Source of the DNA: Thermoproteota archaeon
GTDB lineage: Archaea > Korarchaeota > Korarchaeia > B14-G2
Reading direction: 5' to 3'
DNA length: 8,157 nucleotides
Assembly (NCBI GenBank): GCA_003661385.1
Contig: QMWA01000071.1
Coordinates: 1 to 8,157 of the forward strand
The position numbers were made by a program, and so were the translations under genes. The notes under the pieces were generated by a model, which saw only the letters and a list, made by a program, of their open reading frames with translations, ran no database searches and was not told where the DNA came from. Below are positions 4,474-8,157 of the stretch, piece after piece; position 1 is the first letter of the stretch, and every line of letters begins with the position of its first letter.

Positions 4474-6681
4474 CTAACCGGCAGCTGAGCCGAGACAGCA
4501 GCAGTAGTTGTTCACGGTGTCCTCCTCTGGGTAAGCTGGCTCCAGGTATGCATGCACTATAAGCCTACACACTAAGCCTGGCTCAATTGACGTCACTATG
4601 CTCGCGCTGGATACGGCCTCTACACACTGCCCAGGCAGAAGCATACCCAGCGTCCTTGCTGGTAGCTGGATGACCCCCATGCCAGGGATGTCTACTTCAA
4701 ATGTGACTGTGACTGAAGCGTCAACAGCTCCTCCTGTATTACAGACTTCTGCATGTGCTTCAATGAGCCACTCGTTCTCTCTCACTGGCTGCACAAGCAG
4801 GGTGCACCAGGTGACGTTGATGTCAGGTAGGCTCTCATGGGCTACTATGCTGTAGCTGTCTACTCCAGGGTCATCTACGTCCCCGTTACTGTTTACATCA
4901 AGCCACTCCACTATAACCCACTTGAAGCTGAGCTCAGCAGGCATGGTGAAGCAACATATGCCGCTCTTGTTTGTGAGGTTGTTGAACCAGAGTGCAGCTG
5001 CAAAGGTCCCCCTCCAGCCCACCCCATACGTCTTAACTACAGTCCTGCCTTGAGAGTCGTTGAACACCTCTATGAGGAACAGGTCTCTGTGCTCGAGCTC
5101 ATTGAAGCCTACCTCAGCCCCCTCTATCCTGCCGAAGGTCCTGCTAGTGAACCAGACAAGGCTTCCATCAGACTCAGCGTAGACCTCATCCTCCTGGGTT
5201 ACAGTCTCATACCACCAGGTCGCTATGTTCACTACCCGCCCACCGAAGAGCACTAGCACGGAGCCTGGCTCAGCTAGGATCCCAGCCTCAAGGTCAAAGA
5301 ACTCAGGGCTGTTGTCATACACGGTGACATCGTATGGGGCTATGCCGCCGAAGTACCCTGCTGCAGTCCAGTCTGTAGCCTGAGCGTTTATGACTGGAAC
5401 CTCAGGCAGAGGCTTGCCTTGGACATTAGGTAGCACTGTGTAGCAGAGTGGGCTGCTGAGCATGTAGGGGAGCATCCTGATGCAAGGCTCCCTGATCACA
5501 CGCTCAACCCTCTGTACACCTGAAGCTATAGCTATTATCCCAACCCAGCTCTCTGCCTCTGGTGGGAGGTAGAAGCTCAGGACATTCTCTCCCTCGAATA
5601 TGGGTGTAGTCAGGGGGTCAAAGTACAGCTTGCCTACTCCATCCTCTCCAATCTCAACGTCACCTATGTAGTAGTCGTTCAGCCACACTGGTATGGTCTC
5701 GACACCATAGGCTTCAATGTACACGAAGGGATCGTGGCCGTACCTCACTGCACTAACAAAGTCCTCCTCAAGCTCAAAGTATGCGCCGTACATCCCACCC
5801 TCGAGGACGCTTGAGATGTTCTTCTTCACAGCAACTCCACCATGCCCTACAGCATAGAAGATGAACTGCTCTCCGCTGCTCATAGCCACCCTCAGCCACT
5901 GAAAGGCATGCTGCAGCATAAACTTGGTGCCTGGCCCTCTGACCATAGGCCTAGGGACAGGTGCCCCGTTAGGCTTAGTCTCACAGTCGTATAGCACATA
6001 GGTGTCTGCATGAGCTAGCCTATAGGTGTCCGTGAACAGGTTGTATATGGCTAGCACGTTATTCCAGTCCGACCAGCAGCCTGGGTGCGTCTTCTCTAAG
6101 GTGTATCCTGCGAATATTATGAGCTTCTTGGTGGTCTCAGGCTCCTTCAAGGTGAGCTTGCCTGCATTAGCCCCCTTGCAGTGGAACTTCGGGTCATCTG
6201 CCGGTGAAACCCCCTTTACCATGGCTCTAGCCCTGTCGAAGGCGTCCTTCAGTGTGGATCCAGGGTTATTTCGGAGCACCTGATACAGGAATGAGGTGAA
6301 GTCTCCATTGTTGTCCTCCATCTCCCTCCTGCTGTCGTCTGTTGTTGAGCAACGCTTATGTGGGGCTGATGCCATGAGGACTAGTGGCCCGCTTAGCGCG
6401 TTGTCAAGTGAGTTCCAGAAGCACTCTGAGAAGCAGCACTGGAATATGAAGACTGCACTGTGGTAGCCTGCTCCACCCTGTGCTGGCTCCAGTGCTTGAG
6501 CAGCCCACTGAGCTATCTCGTGAGCCCAGATCACATCTCCGTGCTTGTCAGGGAGGTAAGCCTGCTGCTCCTGCCCTGGAGAGAGCCGAGCTTTTGCATC
6601 CAAGGAGGCAGCTGCCACGAGAATCCAAGACAAGGCGACAGCAACACAGGCTAAGGGGAGCACTTTCTCCTTGAGGTACAA
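4474..6681 (-). CDS. Secreted caspase-like cysteine peptidase with permuted halves, calcium-loop motif and CARDB-like C-terminus
   Basis: The protein has 735 residues. The start is TTG; an in-frame TGA four codons upstream rules out a longer start there. Residues 1-31 form a signal peptide (Lys4, Lys6, hydrophobic 7-25). Residues 50-156 match the second half of a caspase/legumain-like domain: helix, strand 'AVFIFQCCFSECF' with likely nucleophile Cys83, then 'LVLMASAP', an acidic stretch, 'GDFTSFLYQVL' and 'TLKDAFDRARAMV'. Residues 184-282 match the first half: 'KKLIIFAGYT', 'ADTYVLYDCETKPNG', a helix, then 'QFIFYAVGHGG' with likely catalytic His280. Residues 310-395 look like a beta sandwich. 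A DxNxNGxxDD loop (595-604) resembles an EF-hand or dockerin calcium site. Residues 630-729 resemble CARDB (Asn-Thr-Gly; ending EEDTVNN). No C-terminal anchor is seen, so it is probably released or bound by interaction. Five N-x-S/T sequons and about 19 cysteines fit export. Peptidase activity is inferred. Confidence 0.75.
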   Translation of the reverse strand: MYLKEKVLPLACVAVALSWILVAAASLDAKARLSPGQEQQAYLPDKHGDVIWAHEIAQWAAQALEPAQGGAGYHSAVFIFQCCFSECFWNSLDNALSGPLVLMASAPHKRCSTTDDSRREMEDNNGDFTSFLYQVLRNNPGSTLKDAFDRARAMVKGVSPADDPKFHCKGANAGKLTLKEPETTKKLIIFAGYTLEKTHPGCWSDWNNVLAIYNLFTDTYRLAHADTYVLYDCETKPNGAPVPRPMVRGPGTKFMLQHAFQWLRVAMSSGEQFIFYAVGHGGVAVKKNISSVLEGGMYGAYFELEEDFVSAVRYGHDPFVYIEAYGVETIPVWLNDYYIGDVEIGEDGVGKLYFDPLTTPIFEGENVLSFYLPPEAESWVGIIAIASGVQRVERVIREPCIRMLPYMLSSPLCYTVLPNVQGKPLPEVPVINAQATDWTAAGYFGGIAPYDVTVYDNSPEFFDLEAGILAEPGSVLVLFGGRVVNIATWWYETVTQEDEVYAESDGSLVWFTSRTFGRIEGAEVGFNELEHRDLFLIEVFNDSQGRTVVKTYGVGWRGTFAAALWFNNLTNKSGICCFTMPAELSFKWVIVEWLDVNSNGDVDDPGVDSYSIVAHESLPDINVTWCTLLVQPVRENEWLIEAHAEVCNTGGAVDASVTVTFEVDIPGMGVIQLPARTLGMLLPGQCVEAVSSASIVTSIEPGLVCRLIVHAYLEPAYPEEDTVNNYCCCLGSAAG
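4870..4899 (-). other. Calcium-loop-like motif within the secreted peptidase
   Basis: Residues 595-604 read D-V-N-S-N-G-D-V-D-D, with Asp/Asn at the spacing of an EF-hand or dockerin calcium loop. It sits between the beta-rich middle and the CARDB-like end. It could stabilise the domain junction or mediate docking. Confidence 0.45.
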
Positions 6682-6713
6682 ACTCTCAGCTCATATACCA
6701 AGTACTGAGGTGG

Positions 6714-6720
6714 TATTTAA
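6714..6720 (-). promoter_or_regulatory. TATA-like box of the permuted caspase-like gene
   Basis: TTAAATA on the minus strand lies 33 bases upstream of the TTG start. Archaeal transcription usually begins about 25 bases past the box, which would put the start near 6690 and give a leader of about ten bases. The element upstream of the box is not purine-rich, so its strength is unclear. Confidence 0.45.
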
Positions 6721-6865
6721 GTGGAGGTGGTCAGGTTAAGCTGTACTCTAGCTGTTAAGCTCGGCACCAGGCTAAGCTTCTGCCCTAGCAGCTATGCCCT
6801 CATGGTGTAGGGCTGCTACTGCAGAGACCTGTCTGAGTGCCTGTATGTGAGTAGAGCAGGGGACT

Positions 6866-6883
6866 GGAGCAGCATCCTGCTCC
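6866..6883 (-). terminator. Hairpin just after the cyclo-ligase-like gene, possible terminator
   Basis: A perfect 7-bp stem (GGAGCAG paired with CTGCTCC) closes a four-base loop and begins nine bases past the stop codon. The stem has five G-C pairs. No T run follows on the minus strand, so it is not a classical terminator; it could instead stabilise the 3' end of the transcript. Confidence 0.4.
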
Positions 6884-6892
6884 TCAAGTGGG

Positions 6893-7666
6893 TCAACCAG
6901 AACGAGAATGCCTTGTGGAGCTGGGAAGCTTCCTCGCAGCCTCAGGGTGAGCTGCCCTCTTCCTCAGCTCCATCAGCACGGGGATCTCATCAAGGTACCT
7001 CTCATCCAGCAGCTCCCACATCACTCCCTTTGGCCTCCTCACCTCCCCCCTGGCTTCTATAAGCCTGATTGGGGTTGCTATCAAGTCTACTGTGATGTCA
7101 TGGGGCTCAGCTGGGATGTGCTCCACAACCTGAAGGTCATGGACCGTGGTAGCTACAGGGGTCTCCTCGCTTACAGCCCCAACCTCCCTGAGGATGGCGT
7201 ACTCCAGCTCACTATACCCATGCCCCTTCCCAAGCCTATCACCCCTCTCCGTAACTGCCACGGAGCCTGTGACCTTCACGTCAACCTGAGGCAGCTCATC
7301 AAGCTGGATAAGCCTACCCACCTTAAATGCCCCCCTTATGGTTGATGCCAGCCTATACCTACCAGCTGCCATGCCTGGTGTGAGGAGGATGAAGCCCCTG
7401 GCCAGCCTGGGTGTAGCCATGACAAGCGTCTTCCCCCTCCTCAGGAGGAGCTCTCTGAGGGGCCTCTGAGGTGAGTCTGGGTTGCAGAACACAACTCTAG
7501 CTTTAATGAGCTCCCCTTGGCCAGCAAGCCTCCGTGCAGCCGCTGCAGCCCCCTTGAAGTTCGGTATCCTCCCAGCTATAGGCTTAGGTGGGAGAGCTAC
7601 ACCACTCGCCTCAAGAGCCCTATAGACCCTCATCCTGACCTCATGCTTCTCCCTCTTCACATCCAT
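6893..7666 (-). CDS. 5-formyltetrahydrofolate cyclo-ligase family protein (archaeal/MTHFSD-like)
   Basis: This 257-residue protein matches the cyclo-ligase family (COG0212) through most of its length. Seen directly: a basic N-terminus; 'GRIPNFKGA' at 32-40; a [10 protein letters not shown] segment at 62-71 followed by '[11 protein letters not shown]'; the nucleotide-loop type motif RLGKGHGY at 144-151; and [10 protein letters not shown] (173-182) with a later HD-x-x-VD. The canonical enzyme converts 5-formyltetrahydrofolate to 5,10-methenyltetrahydrofolate with ATP in the cytoplasm. Archaeal members of this branch also resemble the uncharacterised human MTHFSD, and many archaea use modified pterins, so the true substrate is uncertain. 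The ATG start is supported by AGGTG five bases upstream. The last 20 or so residues (Ser/Arg-rich) look like a disordered tail. It probably forms an operon with the RAD55-like gene. A 7-bp hairpin lies just past the stop. Confidence 0.87.
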   Translation of the reverse strand: MDVKREKHEVRMRVYRALEASGVALPPKPIAGRIPNFKGAAAAARRLAGQGELIKARVVFCNPDSPQRPLRELLLRRGKTLVMATPRLARGFILLTPGMAAGRYRLASTIRGAFKVGRLIQLDELPQVDVKVTGSVAVTERGDRLGKGHGYSELEYAILREVGAVSEETPVATTVHDLQVVEHIPAEPHDITVDLIATPIRLIEARGEVRRPKGVMWELLDERYLDEIPVLMELRKRAAHPEAARKLPSSTRHSRSG

Positions 7667-7671
7667 CCCAA

Positions 7672-7676
7672 CACCT
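7672..7676 (-). promoter_or_regulatory. Ribosome-binding site of the cyclo-ligase-like gene
   Basis: AGGTG on the minus strand ends five bases before the ATG at 7666. It matches the anti-Shine-Dalgarno core of archaeal 16S rRNA and fixes the start. Its presence suits an internal operon gene that needs its own initiation signal. Confidence 0.7.
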
Positions 7677-7689
7677 GCTGCTGGAGCTG

Positions 7690-8157
7690 CTAGGCCTTAA
7701 CTACCCTACCATCTCTTATAGTAAATGTGAAGTAAGGCCTCATACACTCCCCTCTACACTTCAAGACAAGTATCCTCCTCCTCATCCTCCCCTTATACTC
7801 CATTTCAAGCCTGAGCACGTTGTCTGCTGTGTTCATCACAGCTCTAGTCCACCTCTCCTCCTGTGTAGCTGGATCCAGTGTGACTATAGCTGTAGTGCCC
7901 AGCTCACGTACCCTAGCTGCCATAACCCTGATGAGCCCTACTACAGAGGCCTTATCTGATATGTGGATGAACAGGTCTGTAAGCGTGTCGAAGACCCCCC
8001 TGCCACCTGGCCCAAGCTCTGACCTAGCCTTAGAGACCATGTATAGGACGTGGGGTAGGCTGAGCTCCTCAATGGTATACTTCTCACGTGTAAGTGCCTC
8101 CGGAAACCAGCTTCTTATAACCCAGCTATAGCAGTCGACAAGCCTGAACAGCCCCTC
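7690..8157 (-). CDS. RAD55/KaiC-like RecA-superfamily ATPase, C-terminal part (5' end beyond the window)
   Basis: The frame is open to the right edge, so only the last 155 residues are seen; the ATG at 8040 is internal, because homologous sequence continues upstream of it with no stop. The order of elements fits the second half of a single-domain RAD55/KaiC-like ATPase. A strand with Asp-Cys-Tyr-Ser (visible residues 8-11) is followed by a hydrophobic strand ending in Phe-Asp-Thr-Leu-Thr-Asp, where Asp57 is the likely Walker B aspartate. Next come a helix, the strand TTAIVTLDP, an 'ADNVLRLE' strand and a basic hairpin ending in 'FTFTIRDG'. The Walker A loop must lie beyond the window. Members are cytoplasmic ATPases, often regulatory or linked to DNA repair or signalling; the specific role cannot be told here. 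It is probably co-transcribed with the cyclo-ligase-like gene 23 bases downstream. The family call is fairly sure and the function is open. Confidence 0.8.
   Translation of the reverse strand, partial: EGLFRLVDCYSWVIRSWFPEALTREKYTIEELSLPHVLYMVSKARSELGPGGRGVFDTLTDLFIHISDKASVVGLIRVMAARVRELGTTAIVTLDPATQEERWTRAVMNTADNVLRLEMEYKGRMRRRILVLKCRGECMRPYFTFTIRDGRVVKA

Larger units (their letters stand above)
6682..6892. other. Intergenic region between the cyclo-ligase-like and permuted peptidase genes
   Basis: This 211-base gap holds the hairpin at 6866-6883, overlapping inverted repeats at 6782-6818 and a TATA-like element at 6714-6720. No convincing open frame or RNA gene was seen. It is the clearest break between transcription units in the right half of the window. 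Confidence 0.6.

Noticed and set aside
4837-5256. A 139-codon plus-strand open frame opposite the peptidase gene
   Set aside because: It lies wholly antisense to a gene with a signal peptide and recognisable domains, has no family resemblance and no promoter or ribosome-binding site, and is explained by the codon bias of the other strand.

Overview
The window looks like part of the chromosome of a thermophilic or hyperthermophilic archaeon, most likely in the Thermoproteota (crenarchaeal group). This is inferred from BRE/TATA-like promoter elements at archaeal spacing, short or absent leaders, GTG and TTG starts, purine-rich ribosome-binding sites, an archaeal-type 5-formyltetrahydrofolate cyclo-ligase-like protein and a RAD55/KaiC-like ATPase. 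No rRNA, tRNA, CRISPR array, insertion sequence or integrase was seen. All five protein genes lie on the minus strand, so transcription runs from right to left.

Right part (8157 to 6893): the C-terminal part of a RAD55/KaiC-like RecA-fold ATPase enters from beyond the right edge. It is followed after 23 bases by a 5-formyltetrahydrofolate cyclo-ligase family gene with a good ribosome-binding site, and the two probably share a transcript. A GC-rich hairpin follows the second stop codon.

Middle (6681 to 4474): after a 211-base gap with its own TATA-like box comes a 735-residue secreted protein, the most interesting object in the window. It has a signal peptide and then two halves of a caspase-like cysteine peptidase fold in reversed order: the half with the nucleophile-type Cys comes first and the half ending in the Gly-His-Gly-Gly motif comes second. 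Beta-rich regions, a calcium-loop-like motif and a CARDB-like C-terminus follow. The order suggests a circularly permuted caspase/legumain-like peptidase.

Left-middle (4406 to 1326): 67 bases downstream lies a 1026-residue superfamily 2 helicase with a complete motif set like that of the YprA/Hrq1/Lhr-like group. Its long C-terminal region includes a stretch that faintly resembles a degenerate RNase H-like exonuclease. A strong hairpin abuts its GTG start. The protein is cytoplasmic while its upstream neighbour is exported, so closeness alone does not show a shared function.

Left part (1325 to 1): a 149-base gap with a terminator-like hairpin and a promoter leads to a single-span membrane protein. 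It has a SHOCT-like N-terminal helical hairpin, one membrane helix, a Pro/Thr-rich stalk and a roughly 175-residue C-terminal domain that is probably extracellular. The last 198 bases hold a strong minus-strand BRE/TATA element and two stem-loops. These could be the leader of a gene lying off the left edge, or a small structured RNA.
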